Numbered from the stretch's first letter, positions 8,465 through 16,778 are shown. The stretch: DNA of 64,000 nucleotides from JBFLVU01 sp037444825 (GCA_037444825.1 JBBILR010000002.1:1-64000); one strand, 5' to 3'. Notes: generated by a model not told the origin, from the letters alone. A program made the numbers and translations.

Positions 8465-9817
8465 ATGTACCGGATACGGATCCACCTGGCGGCAAGGACG
8501 GCCCTGGCCCTGACCCTGGCCTCGGGCTCCCTGGGGGCGTCCGTCCCGGAAGCCCCGGCGCAGGCCCTCCAGGCCCATCCCCTCTCGGTGGAGGAGTGCG
8601 TGCAATGGGCCCTGGACGGCGGGCCCGTGTACCGCGCGGCCCAAGGGCGGACGGCGGCCGCCGCGGAGACCTCCGCGGCGGCTAAGGCGCCGTACTGGCC
8701 CGCCCTTTCTTTCTCCACCTCCTACGGCCGCTGGCAGCGGCGGATCTTCCTGCCGGGGGGACTCCTCCCGGCGGGGCTGAAGCCGCCCGCCCTCGTGGGG
8801 CCCACCTCCGACGCGGCCTGGTCCTTCTCCGCCACCTACACGCTGTTCGACGCGGGAGAACGCCGGGCCCGCCTCGGATCGGCCCGGGCCCTCCACCGCG
8901 GCGCCTCGGCCCTCGGCGAGGAGGCCCGCCAGGGGGTGGCGCTGAGCGTGGAGACGGCCTTCTTCGCCCTCGCCGCGGCTCGGGAGAGCCTTTCCGTGGC
9001 GCAGGAGAGCCTGGGCCGCGCCCAGGACCACCTGCGGATCGCGCAGGAGCGCAAGGCCGCGGGGGCGGTGCCCCTGCTGGACGTGCTCCGGGCGCAGGTG
9101 GGGGTATCCGACGCCAGGCTGGCCCTCGTCCGCGCCGAGGCGGAGGTCCGGGTGGCCCGGGGGAGGCTCGCCACGGCCATGGGGCTTCCGGCGGAGACGC
9201 CCCTGGAGATCGCCCCTTCCCCCGGTTGCCCGCCCCCCCCGGGCCCCGAAGGGCTGTCCCGGGCCCTCGACGAGGCCGTCTCCCGAAGAGCCGCGGTGAA
9301 GGCGGCGGAGAGCGAAGTGGAGGCCGCGGCCCGGAACGCGGCCGCCGCGCGGAGCGCGTGGTTCCCCAAGGTGGTGGCCTTCGGGACGTGGGGGCGCGAG
9401 GACGCCGCCTGGCTTCCCCGCGATCGGACGTGGAGCGCCGGGGTGGCGCTCTCCTGGCCTCTCTTCACGGGCTTTTCCCGGGTGCACGACGTGGCGAGGG
9501 CCGGGGCGGAGCTGGCCGCGGCGAAGGCGCGGCGGGACCAGGCGGTGCTCTCCGCGCGGCAGGAGGCCTGGGAGGCCTTCTCCGCCTACCGGGAGGCCTA
9601 CGAGCGCGTCCAGGCCTCCCGGGAGCTGGTGGTGCAGGCCGGAGAGAGCCGCCGTCTCGCCAAGGAACGGTACGAGGTGGGAGCCGGCACCCTCACCGAC
9701 CTTCTGGACGCCGAAGCGGCGCTCTCCCGCGCCGAGGCCGCCGCCGTCTCCGCCGAGTGGGGCTGCCGGGCCGCCCGGGCGCGCTACCTCTGGAGCCTCG
9801 GCCGGCTCGCGGAGTAG
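8465..9817 (+). CDS. TolC-family outer-membrane efflux channel
   Basis: A 450-residue outer-membrane factor completing the efflux pathway. It has a signal peptide (ALALTLASGSLGASVPEAPAQA), then two OEP repeats of long Ala/Glu/Arg-rich helices (about residues 45-235 and 250-440). Each repeat carries the typical RA.LG.A../AA..R pattern and beta-strand segments such as WSFSATYTLFDAGERRARL and AGVALSWPLFTGFSR. ATG 8465 follows AAGGAG. The E. coli ybh operon has no channel gene of its own, so a dedicated channel is a notable addition here. Confidence 0.92.
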   Translation: MYRIRIHLAARTALALTLASGSLGASVPEAPAQALQAHPLSVEECVQWALDGGPVYRAAQGRTAAAAETSAAAKAPYWPALSFSTSYGRWQRRIFLPGGLLPAGLKPPALVGPTSDAAWSFSATYTLFDAGERRARLGSARALHRGASALGEEARQGVALSVETAFFALAAARESLSVAQESLGRAQDHLRIAQERKAAGAVPLLDVLRAQVGVSDARLALVRAEAEVRVARGRLATAMGLPAETPLEIAPSPGCPPPPGPEGLSRALDEAVSRRAAVKAAESEVEAAARNAAAARSAWFPKVVAFGTWGREDAAWLPRDRTWSAGVALSWPLFTGFSRVHDVARAGAELAAAKARRDQAVLSARQEAWEAFSAYREAYERVQASRELVVQAGESRRLAKERYEVGAGTLTDLLDAEAALSRAEAAAVSAEWGCRAARARYLWSLGRLAE

Positions 9818-9849
9818 GGGAGGAGGCGCGGGGGGCTTTCCCCGTCTTC

Positions 9850-9924
9850 GGGGCGGGGCGCCCCGCCCCGCTTTCCCGCTCGGAGGGGAAAACCACGAGG
9901 CCCCCCGCCGTGCGGAGGGGGGCC
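9850..9924. terminator. GC hairpins between convergent genes
   Basis: A perfect 20-bp palindrome (GGGGCGGGGC and its complement, 9850-9869) is followed by a hairpin with an 8-bp stem (GGCCCCCC / GGGGGGCC, 9899-9906 with 9917-9924). Neither has a U-tract. Because they lie between the TolC-type gene and the convergent ferritin gene, they may stop transcription from either side. Confidence 0.35.
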
Positions 9925-10015
9925 GAAGGCGCTCCCGGTCCTCCCCCCGGCGCCGATGCGCAGGGCCTTCTTGAACCCCCCGCTGGCAGGCGGACGCGTC
10001 GAACTCCGGCGCCTC

Positions 10016-10519
10016 TTACCGGTTCCCCCGCTGGACCATGAGCTCCAGGTCCTCGCGGAGGCTCTGCAGGTCCTCCTCGTGCTCCACCTCCTGCTGGAGG
10101 ATGGTGAGGGCCAGGTTGTAGGTCACCATGTCCTTGTCCTTGGTGGCGTCCATGAGGTTCTTGTAGGTGGTGATGGCGCACTGCTCGCCCTCGATGTTCT
10201 GATCAAGGAGGACGGCCACGTAGGGGTCCTCGGGGGCGTCGTACTTGCAGGGGCTCCACTTGGCCCACCCCTCGGGCGTCAGCACGGGGGTCCCCCCGAG
10301 CTGGAGGATGCGGTTCGCCACCAGGACCGCGTGGTTCAGCTCCTCGGTGGCGTGGAGGTTCAGCTCGGCGGCCACGGCGTCCTTCATGGGGCCCTTGATG
10401 ACCTTGGCGCCCAGCCAGTACTGGTAGTAGGCGAGCCACTCGCTGGCGTAGGCCGCGTTGAGCAATTTCAGGAGCTTCTTCACGTCCATGCCGATGATTT
10501 CTCGTCCTCTCGTGCCCAT
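10016..10519 (-). CDS. Dps-like ferritin (DPSL/thioferritin type)
   Basis: A 167-residue four-helix ferritin-like protein. Metal-ligand motifs are visible: SEW (E27), EELNH (residues 59-63), NIEGEQ (E110, E112) and EVEHEED (residues 144-150). Two cysteines, C91 and C114, are 23 residues apart. Archaeal-type Dps-like thioferritins have a comparable cysteine pair near the di-iron site. The likely role is iron storage or peroxide detoxification in the cytoplasm. ATG 10519 follows GAGGAGG at 6 nt. An extended -10 (TGG TATGGT, 10580-10572 on the minus strand) lies about 53 nt upstream. An ordinary bacterioferritin-like protein is the alternative. Confidence 0.8.
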   Translation of the reverse strand: MGTRGREIIGMDVKKLLKLLNAAYASEWLAYYQYWLGAKVIKGPMKDAVAAELNLHATEELNHAVLVANRILQLGGTPVLTPEGWAKWSPCKYDAPEDPYVAVLLDQNIEGEQCAITTYKNLMDATKDKDMVTYNLALTILQQEVEHEEDLQSLREDLELMVQRGNR

Positions 10520-10676
10520 GGGAAACCTCCTCGGTCGCCGGTTACCGCACCGCTCCCTGGATGCCGCCTACACCATACCACATTCACCCGCGGGGCGGAC
10601 GACGCCAGGCCCTCCGCCTCGGGGCCTCTCCGCCGTTTCCCCCCTCCGCGGAAGCGTCCGGCGGCGCCTCCCCCCG

Positions 10677-10880
10677 TCACGCGTTTTCGCCGTGCTCTCC
10701 CTTCCGCCTTTCCAGGAAAGCCCGGTGGTGCTCCGAGCCCTCCCGGACCATGGCGGCCCCGCACTTGGGGCACCTCGCCTCCCTGCACGGGGTCCCCGGT
10801 TGGTGGGGAACCGTCGCTCCGCACTTCAGGCAGACGCACTTTCCGCCCGGTCCGCCTCCCCCGTGATGCCTTCCTTGCAT
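10677..10880 (-). CDS. Small double-CxxC zinc-ribbon protein
   Basis: A 67-residue protein after a strong GGAGGTCACC site. A glycine/histidine-rich N-terminus is followed by CVCLKCG and then PCREARCPKCGAAM, together a four-cysteine metal-binding knuckle, and a charged tail. Short proteins of this appearance are often found next to NifX/NifB-domain genes, as here (11041-11418). The likely ligand is zinc or iron. The function is unknown. Confidence 0.75.
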   Translation of the reverse strand: MQGRHHGGGGPGGKCVCLKCGATVPHQPGTPCREARCPKCGAAMVREGSEHHRAFLERRKGEHGENA

Positions 10881-11040
10881 GGTGACCTCCTCGTCAAGCG
10901 GGCGGGAGGGGGAGTCCGAGGGCGGGAAGCCGGGAGGACGGACCCTGGCGGACCGACGCCCGGCGATGGTCTCTCAGCTTCCCACCCTATGCCGTCCGCC
11001 CCCGCCCTTCACGTCGGCGTTTCGCTCTTCAACTTCCTGC

Positions 11041-11418
11041 TCAATCCTCGTGGCCGTGGTCCCCGCAGTTGTGGAGACGGCCTCCGCCGCAGCCCTCGCC
11101 CGTGGCCACCAGGGTCCCGTCCAGGAAGGACTTCACGAGCGCCACGGGGTCGTCCCCCCGCACGCCCGCGACGACTTGGATGCCGAAGTGCTCGAACATC
11201 TGCATCGCCCGCGGCCCCATGCCCCCGGCGAGGATGACCTCGGCGCCCTGCTCGCGAAGCCACTGCGGGAACGCGCCATGCTCGTGCGGGGGGGCCACGC
11301 AGAAGGCCTTGGAGACGACGGTCTTGGAACGCTCTTCCACCTCGAAGAGCCCGAAGCCCTCGGCCCCTCCGAAGTGATCCGAGAACCTGCCCTGAATCAT
11401 GGGAACGGCGATTCTCAT
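11041..11418 (-). CDS. NifB/NifX-domain protein (dinitrogenase iron-molybdenum cofactor family)
   Basis: A 125-residue single-domain protein. It opens with MRIAVPMIQGRFSDHFGGAEGF and carries AEVILAGGMGPRAMQMFEHFGIQVVAG, the signature of the NifX/NifY/YbgC-like fold that binds iron-molybdenum precursor clusters. The C-terminus is Cys/His-rich (GEGCGGGRLHNCGDHGHED), as in non-nitrogenase family members thought to handle metal clusters. ATG 11418 follows GGGAGGTGCCC. No nitrogenase genes are nearby, so a general metal-cluster role is more likely than nitrogen fixation. Confidence 0.85.
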   Translation of the reverse strand: MRIAVPMIQGRFSDHFGGAEGFGLFEVEERSKTVVSKAFCVAPPHEHGAFPQWLREQGAEVILAGGMGPRAMQMFEHFGIQVVAGVRGDDPVALVKSFLDGTLVATGEGCGGGRLHNCGDHGHED

Positions 11419-11491
11419 GGGCACCTCCCGGGTGTCTGCGGCCGAACGCCGGCGGTGCGCGGCCCGCCGGAAGAACGGGGTCCGGAACTCG

Positions 11492-11626
11492 CTAGGTTTC
11501 TTCGACCCGCGTGAACTCCCACGTGCGGGCGCCTCCCTCGTTCGGGTCGGGGGGGCAGTGCACGCACCGGACCTCGATGGAGGGATCGATGGTTTTGGCG
11601 AAGGCGGCGAACTCCACCTCCCCCAC
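11492..11626 (-). CDS. Possible 44-aa CxxC mini-protein
   Basis: A short frame with protein-like composition, unlike the surrounding arginine/proline noise. It reads FAAFAKTIDPSIEVRCVHC, then PPDPNEGG, with one CxxC pair. The start is uncertain: GTG 11626 or GTG 11617, neither with a well-spaced ribosome site. It lies between the NifX-like gene and the queA promoter, on the same strand as the other metal-linked small proteins. It could equally be the remnant of a longer gene. Confidence 0.3.
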   Translation of the reverse strand: MGEVEFAAFAKTIDPSIEVRCVHCPPDPNEGGARTWEFTRVEET

Positions 11627-11685
11627 GGGGCGGCAGGGGAAAGGCGGGAGCCCCTTGGTCCGAGCCTGGGCCGAGACCCCGCCCT

Positions 11686-11714
11686 TTGGCACGAGACGGT
11701 CGGTCGGGTATGCT
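11686..11714 (+). promoter_or_regulatory. Promoter of queA, probably leaderless
   Basis: TTGGCA (11686-11691), 17-nt spacer, TATGCT (11709-11714). The ATG of queA begins 8 nt after the -10 box, so the mRNA would start almost at the initiation codon. There is no Shine-Dalgarno sequence. Confidence 0.65.
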
Positions 11715-11722
11715 CGTGGTCC

Positions 11723-12766
11723 ATGTGGCGCCGCGACTTCGAGTACGACCTTCCGCCCGACCGCATCGCCCGCTTCCCCGCGAAGCCCCGGGACGCCTCC
11801 CGGCTCCTGGTCCTGCCCGCGGAGGGCCTCCCGATCCACGGGCGCTTCCGGGACCTCCCCGCCCACCTGAGACCGGGGGACCTGCTGGTGGTCAACGACT
11901 CCCGGGTGATCCCCGCACGGATCCGGGTCCGCAGGGCGGGAGGGGGGCGGGGGGAGGTCTTCCTGCTGCGGCCGGCGGCGGCCCCGGGGTGCTGGGAGGC
12001 CCTCTGCCGCCCCGCCAAGCGGATGCGGCCCGGGTCCCGGGTGTCCGTGGGGGGGAACGACGGCCCCATTTTGGAGGTCCTCTCCGACCTCGGGGAGGGC
12101 CGGCGGGTGGTGCGTCCCCTGGGGGGGACGGTGGAAGCCCTCCTGGCGCGCCACGGCGAGGTCCCTCTTCCGCCCTACCTCCAACGGGAGGCGGAGCCCG
12201 CCGACCGGCGCCGCTACCAGACGGTCTACGCCCGGGAGGGCTTCTCCGTGGCGGCCCCCACCGCGGGGCTCCATTTCACGCCGAGGGTCTTGAGGGACCT
12301 GGCGGCGAGGGGGGTGGAGGTCGCGGCGGTGCGCCTGGACGTGGGGCCGGGGACCTTCCGTCCGGTGGAGGTGGACCGCCTGGAAGACCACCGGATGGAC
12401 ACGGAGCCCTACGTCGTGCCGGAGGCCGCGGCGCGCGCGGTGAACGAGGCCCTGGGCCGGGGGCGGCGGGTCATCGCCGTGGGGACGACGGCCACGCGGT
12501 GCCTGGAGGACCAGGCGCAGCGCTTCGGAGAGCTGAGGCCGGGCTCCTGGGAGACCTCCCTGTACATCCTGCCGGGCTTTCGCTTCCGCATCGTCACGGG
12601 CCTGCTCACCAACTTCCACCTGCCGGGGTCCACGCTCCTGTGCCTCGTGGCGGCCTTTTCCGGCCGGGAACGGATCCTCGCGGCCTACCGGGAAGCGGTG
12701 GAGCGGGGCTACCGTTTCTACTCCTACGGCGACGCCTGCCTGCTGTGGCGGGCGGAGGGGCCGTGA
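11723..12766 (+). CDS. queA: S-adenosylmethionine:tRNA ribosyltransferase-isomerase
   Basis: A 347-residue cytoplasmic enzyme that transfers the ribosyl part of SAM to preQ1 at position 34 of tRNA, making epoxyqueuosine. Family hallmarks are present: FEYDLP..RIA.FP near the N-terminus, DLLVVNDSRVIPARI (about residues 52-66), YQTVYA..GSVAAPTAGLHFT-like (here REGFSVAAPTAGLHFTP), HRMDTEPYVVP, and the C-terminal NFHLPGSTLLCLVAAF. The length is normal. ATG 11723 is chosen because it is the family N-terminus and lies just behind a good promoter. Confidence 0.97.
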   Translation: MWRRDFEYDLPPDRIARFPAKPRDASRLLVLPAEGLPIHGRFRDLPAHLRPGDLLVVNDSRVIPARIRVRRAGGGRGEVFLLRPAAAPGCWEALCRPAKRMRPGSRVSVGGNDGPILEVLSDLGEGRRVVRPLGGTVEALLARHGEVPLPPYLQREAEPADRRRYQTVYAREGFSVAAPTAGLHFTPRVLRDLAARGVEVAAVRLDVGPGTFRPVEVDRLEDHRMDTEPYVVPEAAARAVNEALGRGRRVIAVGTTATRCLEDQAQRFGELRPGSWETSLYILPGFRFRIVTGLLTNFHLPGSTLLCLVAAFSGRERILAAYREAVERGYRFYSYGDACLLWRAEGP

Positions 12767-12776
12767 GGGAGGGGCC

Positions 12777-13220
12777 GTGGACCTTTCCCACCTGCACCCG
12801 CTCTTCGTGCACTTCCCCGTCTCCCTCAGCCTCACCGGCACGTCCCTCCTCGGCGCGGGACTTTCCGCCCGGCGGCGGGAGTGGGTCCGGTGCGGCCTCC
12901 TGGTCCTCCTATTGGCGGGGATTTCCGCCGTCCCGGCGTACGTGACGGGCCAGGTGGCGAGGGCCGTCCTCGAAGAGGCCGCCAGCTTCGAGCGGGCTTC
13001 CCCGGCGGCGGACCTCCACGAGGACCTCGGCCTTCTCGCCCTGGCCCTCTCCCTCGCCCTGGCCGCCCTGGCCGCCCTGGAGCTCCGCCGGGAGGAGGCC
13101 GGAAGACCCTGGGGGCTCCTGGCCCTGGGCCTCCTCCAGGCCCTGGTGGTGGCCCTGGCGGCCTTTCACGGCGGGAGGCTGGTCTTCCTGTACGGCGTGG
13201 GCGTGGCGGCGGGCCCGTAA
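12777..13220 (+). CDS. DUF2231-like membrane protein
   Basis: A 147-residue protein with four hydrophobic helices. It opens with LHPLFVHFPVSLSLTG, the HP..VHFP signature of the DUF2231 membrane family, whose function is unknown but which is often associated with redox or cytochrome-like proteins. Histidines at the first helix and at DLHEDLG (about residue 82) could bind metal or heme. GTG 12777 starts 10 nt after the queA stop, behind GAGGGAGGGG, so the two genes are co-transcribed. Confidence 0.8.
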   Translation: MDLSHLHPLFVHFPVSLSLTGTSLLGAGLSARRREWVRCGLLVLLLAGISAVPAYVTGQVARAVLEEAASFERASPAADLHEDLGLLALALSLALAALAALELRREEAGRPWGLLALGLLQALVVALAAFHGGRLVFLYGVGVAAGP

Positions 13221-13227
13221 CGGTTCC

Positions 13228-15075
13228 TCAGGGAAGCCCCCACCGCAGGCCCGCGGTGAGCCACCTCCCCGGCATGGGCACGCCGCCGGCGCCGAACCAC
13301 CGTTCCCCGAAGAGGTTGGACCCCTCCAGGAACAGCTGCAGGGAAGGCCGCACCGTCCAGGCGGCCCTGCCGTCCGCCACCCAGGCCGGACGCTGGCCGT
13401 ACCTCAGGAAGTGGCGGAGGGAAAGGGCGAAGGTTCCGCCTCCGCCCAGGTCCCACCTCGCGGAAAGCAAGGCCTGCCGGCGCAGGGAGGCGAGGACGTA
13501 CTTGGAGACCTTTCCCGGAGGCAGGCTTCCCCGGGTCCGGAGGGCCGTGTACGAGAGGTCCCACCGCCGGGGGAGCACCGGCCCCCCGGGAAGGGTTCCG
13601 CCCAGGCGGACCTCCACCCCCGCCGTCTCGGCGCGGCCCAAGTTCTCCGCCTTCCAGGGGCCCGCGGGCGTTTCCCCCACCCAGTCGATGAGGTCCTCCC
13701 CCTTCCGGCGGAAGAGGGAAGCCTCCCAGGAAAGGGCCTCCCCGCCCCCGCGCGCCCCGCCCTCCACCGTCCAGGCCGATTCGGGCCGCAACCGCGGGTT
13801 CCCCGCGTCCACCGGGCTCCGGTAGTACATCTCCGTGAAGGAGGGGACGCGGAAGGAGCGGCCGGCCGAGGCGAAGAACCGCACCCCCCGCGCCGGTGGC
13901 GAAAGGAGCGAGAGGGAGGGCCAGGCCCGCCACCCCCATCGGTCGTAGCGGTGGACGTAGAGGCCGCCTTCCCAGCTCCAGCCCGCCCCGCCGCCCAGGC
14001 GGAGGGCCGCCCCCAGGGCCTCCCGGTTCCGAGCCCGGGACCCCAGGTTGGAGCTCTGGAGCCGCTCCCGGTTCCCCTCGGCGAAGAAGGCCAGCCGGCC
14101 CCCGTTCCAGGAGCGGGCGAGGGAAACCCGGGCGGCGGAGGAGTCGGTGGTGTGCCGGTTCTGGTAGAAGCCGGGGTCGTGGCGCACCAGGACGAAGTGG
14201 TCCTCGTGCTGGCGCCAGGAGAGGCGGGCCGAGGCCAGCCAAGTCCCCACGGGGCGGTCCCAGCCGGCCGCGAAGAAGGCCGTCTGCGTCTCCTCGTACT
14301 CCTCGGGGAAGGCGGTGGAGTAGAAGCGCCAGGCGCCGAAGGCCTTGTCGGAGAGTCCCGCCCAGAAGGAGAGCCGTCCCGGGCTCGAGGTCCGCTCTCC
14401 GTGGAAGAAGGCGCGGCTCCACCTGAGGTCGGTGTCGGGGCGCCAGCCTCCGGAGGCGGCGCGGCCGCCGGAGGTCCAGAGACTTCCCGCCTCATCGGCA
14501 AGGCCGAAGGAAACCTCCCCCTCCCTCCAGCGGTGTTCGCCCGCGGCGGCGGCGAGGGAAGGCCCGTCCCCTCCCTTTCGGGTCACGAGGTTCACCACCC
14601 CCGCGAAGGCCCCGGCCCCGAAGGCGGCGGAGCCGGGCCCCCTCAGGACCTCCACCCGCTCCAGGTCCCCGGGGCGGAGGAAGAGGTCCGTGAGGTGGTG
14701 GCCCGTCTGGGGGTCGGAGAGGGGGATCCCGTCCACCAGGATCAGGACCTGCTCGAAGGTGCCCCCGCGGACGGAGAGGTCCGCCTGGGCTCCCCGCGGC
14801 CCCCGGGGGAGGACGTCCAGTCCGGGGACGGCGGCGAGCAGGTCCGCCACGCTGGAGGGGCCGAGGGCCTCGATGGCCCTCCGGTCGAGGACGGTGACCG
14901 AGCGCCCCGCCTCGGCCTCGGGGACGGGAAGGCCCAAAGTGACCGTGATCTCGGTCTCCCCGGCGACGGGGAGGGGCGGGGGGGACTCGGCGCCGAAGGC
15001 CGGCCACGGGGAGGCGCCCCAGAGGAGCAGAAACCCGAAAGACGCGCGCAGGACTCCGTTCAGAAAAGTTCCCAT
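13228..15075 (-). CDS. TonB-dependent outer-membrane receptor (BtuB/CirA-like)
   Basis: A 615-residue receptor. A signal peptide (LRASFGFLLLWGASPWPAFGA) is followed by a TonB-box-like ETEITVT. The plug domain (about residues 45-160) contains VADLLAAVPGLDV, DLSVRGGTFEQVLILVDGIPL and LERVEVLRGPGSAAFGAGAFAGVVNLVT. The rest is a beta-barrel, including the FRVPSFTEMYYRSPVDAGNPRLRPE block. It ends RWGLP and lacks the usual terminal aromatic residue. ATG 15075 follows AAAGGAGC. It is the last gene of the YheT-HEAT operon. The ligand (corrinoid or chelate) cannot be decided. Confidence 0.9.
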   Translation of the reverse strand: MGTFLNGVLRASFGFLLLWGASPWPAFGAESPPPLPVAGETEITVTLGLPVPEAEAGRSVTVLDRRAIEALGPSSVADLLAAVPGLDVLPRGPRGAQADLSVRGGTFEQVLILVDGIPLSDPQTGHHLTDLFLRPGDLERVEVLRGPGSAAFGAGAFAGVVNLVTRKGGDGPSLAAAAGEHRWREGEVSFGLADEAGSLWTSGGRAASGGWRPDTDLRWSRAFFHGERTSSPGRLSFWAGLSDKAFGAWRFYSTAFPEEYEETQTAFFAAGWDRPVGTWLASARLSWRQHEDHFVLVRHDPGFYQNRHTTDSSAARVSLARSWNGGRLAFFAEGNRERLQSSNLGSRARNREALGAALRLGGGAGWSWEGGLYVHRYDRWGWRAWPSLSLLSPPARGVRFFASAGRSFRVPSFTEMYYRSPVDAGNPRLRPESAWTVEGGARGGGEALSWEASLFRRKGEDLIDWVGETPAGPWKAENLGRAETAGVEVRLGGTLPGGPVLPRRWDLSYTALRTRGSLPPGKVSKYVLASLRRQALLSARWDLGGGGTFALSLRHFLRYGQRPAWVADGRAAWTVRPSLQLFLEGSNLFGERWFGAGGVPMPGRWLTAGLRWGLP

Positions 15076-15107
15076 GAAAGCTCCTTTCGCTTGTCGGATC
15101 GCCCGCT

Positions 15108-15707
15108 TCAGGAAGGGGGTTCCTGGGCTTCGAAAAGAACCCCCCGGTCGAAATCGTAATCGGGAAAGCGCGCCGGCTCCCCCGGTGCCGGGAGGCCCGA
15201 GAGACGGAGGTACCTCAGCGCCAGGCCCCGGCGGCGGGGGTCCCTTGCGCGCAGCGAGGCTTCGACGTCGGCGGGGTTGGGGGCGAGGTCGCGCCCCGTT
15301 TTTTGGAGGAGGAGGCAGAGGGCCCAGAGGGTCCCCGCCTCGAAAGGCTCTTCGTGGAGAAAGGGGGGCAGGAGGGGTCCGAAGGCCGGGAGGTGCCAGG
15401 GAGACAGCGCCAGGATGGCCCCCACGGCCTCGGGGGCCTTGCGGCAGAGGTTGCCCGACTCGTCGTTCATCATCCAGAAAAGGCCTCGCAAGGTCTCCGC
15501 CACGAGGGGCTCCGAGGGGCCCAGATGCGCGGCGAAGCGGCCCAAGGCCTCCGCGGCGCGCCAGGAGAGGAGTTCGTCGGGGCTTTGGAGGAGGTGGACG
15601 AGGCGCCTGAGGACGGGCCCGGGGGAGAGCCCCGCCCGGGACAGGGCTTCGAAGTCCCGCGCCCTCAGGCACCCCTCCAGGAAGCGCTCACGCGTTCGCC
15701 GGTCCAT
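15108..15707 (-). CDS. HEAT-repeat protein, DVU0298-like
   Basis: A 199-residue all-helical protein. Its repeats include LLQSPDELLSWRAAEALGRF and LRGLFWMMNDESGNLCRKAPEAVGAIL (about residues 80-107), and the WMMNDESGN signature resembles the DVU0298 family of HEAT proteins. It likely acts as a protein-binding scaffold in the cytoplasm. Its start overlaps the end of the upstream hydrolase by 20 bp and it ends 32 bp before the TonB receptor, so the three form an operon. Confidence 0.75.
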   Translation of the reverse strand: MDRRTRERFLEGCLRARDFEALSRAGLSPGPVLRRLVHLLQSPDELLSWRAAEALGRFAAHLGPSEPLVAETLRGLFWMMNDESGNLCRKAPEAVGAILALSPWHLPAFGPLLPPFLHEEPFEAGTLWALCLLLQKTGRDLAPNPADVEASLRARDPRRRGLALRYLRLSGLPAPGEPARFPDYDFDRGVLFEAQEPPS

Positions 15708-16740
15708 GGTCCGCTCCCGGCGGAGGGGAAGTAGGCCGCCCCCCGGCCTCGAGGAGCCAGCGAACCACCTGGCCTTCCAGGCCCGGAGGGCCGGGAAGGC
15801 CCAGGTCCGCGTCCGAAGGCGCCCCCACGTGGCCCCCCCGCCGGAGGGGGGCGAGGCGCAGGCGGGGGGCCGCCTGCAGGAAGGGAAGAACCCCCTCGGG
15901 GGGGACCATGGGGTCCAGGGGGCTCCAGGCGAGGAGGGCCGGAAGCCGCAACGAGGGCAGGAGGGGCCCGGCGCTCATCCGGGCGTAGTAGTCCTCGGCC
16001 CCGGCGAAGCCGAAGCGGGGGGCCACCACCGCCTCGTCGAAGGCCCGGATGGTCCGGATCTTGCGCACGTCCTCGGGGGCAAGGGGGACGGGACGGCGGC
16101 ATGCCACGCGCTCGTAGATCCGGAAGAGGCCGTCGAGGAGGTACCTCCGGTAGGGAAAGGCCGCCGGCCGGTCGATCCAGGAGGCGCAGCGGGCGAGGTC
16201 TAGGGGCGAGGAAACCGCCGCCACCGCCCGCGCCTTTCCGCCGCCCGGAAGGCAGGCCCACCGGAGGGCGAGGTGGCCTCCCAAGGAGTACCCCAGCACG
16301 TAGACGTCGTCGAAGCCCCGCGCCTCGGGGGAGGCGAGGGCCGCCTCCAGGTCCTCCACGAGGCCGGCGTTGTAGAAGTCCTCGCCGTCGAGGGCGGCGC
16401 CGCGGAGGTTGAGCCGGAGGCAGGAGAGGGAAGAGACCTCCGCCGCCCGCGCCGCCCTCCGCGCGTAGAAGGAGTCCGCCGAACCCCCGAGGCCGTGGAC
16501 CACCAGCAGAAGGCCCGGTCCCTCCCGCCTGCGGATGAGCCCCGTGAGGCGGACCCTTCCCCGCCGGGGGTCCTCCAGGGAGGTGGACCAGGGCTCGGAG
16601 GGGGGCGCCTCTTCGGGCCTCAGCGCGTGGGCGAGCCGCGGCGCCACCGTCCAGTAGTGGGCGAGAAGGCGCCGGAAGGCTCCCCCGGCGGCGGAGGGGA
16701 AAGGGGAATCGGCGGCGAGGCTTCCCTGCGGCGTCTCCAT
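15688..16740 (-). CDS. YheT-like alpha/beta hydrolase
   Basis: A 350-residue cytoplasmic hydrolase. The catalytic triad is readable: nucleophile Ser in GYSLGG (about residue 167), Asp in SPLDPMV (about 286), and His in RGGHVG (about 315). An oxyanion-region HGLGGSADS lies near residue 88. The layout matches the YheT/EMB8 group of esterase-like proteins of unclear substrate. ATG 16740 is chosen because it sits 8 nt behind TATCCT, indicating a leaderless transcript. An earlier in-frame ATG at 16836 would add a Pro/Ser-rich stretch not seen in the family. Confidence 0.85.
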   Translation of the reverse strand: METPQGSLAADSPFPSAAGGAFRRLLAHYWTVAPRLAHALRPEEAPPSEPWSTSLEDPRRGRVRLTGLIRRREGPGLLLVVHGLGGSADSFYARRAARAAEVSSLSCLRLNLRGAALDGEDFYNAGLVEDLEAALASPEARGFDDVYVLGYSLGGHLALRWACLPGGGKARAVAAVSSPLDLARCASWIDRPAAFPYRRYLLDGLFRIYERVACRRPVPLAPEDVRKIRTIRAFDEAVVAPRFGFAGAEDYYARMSAGPLLPSLRLPALLAWSPLDPMVPPEGVLPFLQAAPRLRLAPLRRGGHVGAPSDADLGLPGPPGLEGQVVRWLLEAGGRPTSPPPGADHGPANA

Positions 16741-16748
16741 GAGGGGCA

Positions 16749-16778
16749 AGGATACGGGAAGGGAGGCCGCCGGGGCAA
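16749..16778 (-). promoter_or_regulatory. Leaderless-type promoter of the YheT-like operon
   Basis: Read on the minus strand: TTGCCC (16778-16773), 18-nt spacer, TATCCT (16754-16749), then 8 nt to the ATG. No Shine-Dalgarno sequence fits between. Confidence 0.5.

Noticed and set aside
11041..11418. Nitrogen fixation gene
   Set aside because: Only the NifX-type domain is present; no nifHDK, nifE/N or full nifB is in the window, and single-domain relatives are common in non-fixing organisms.
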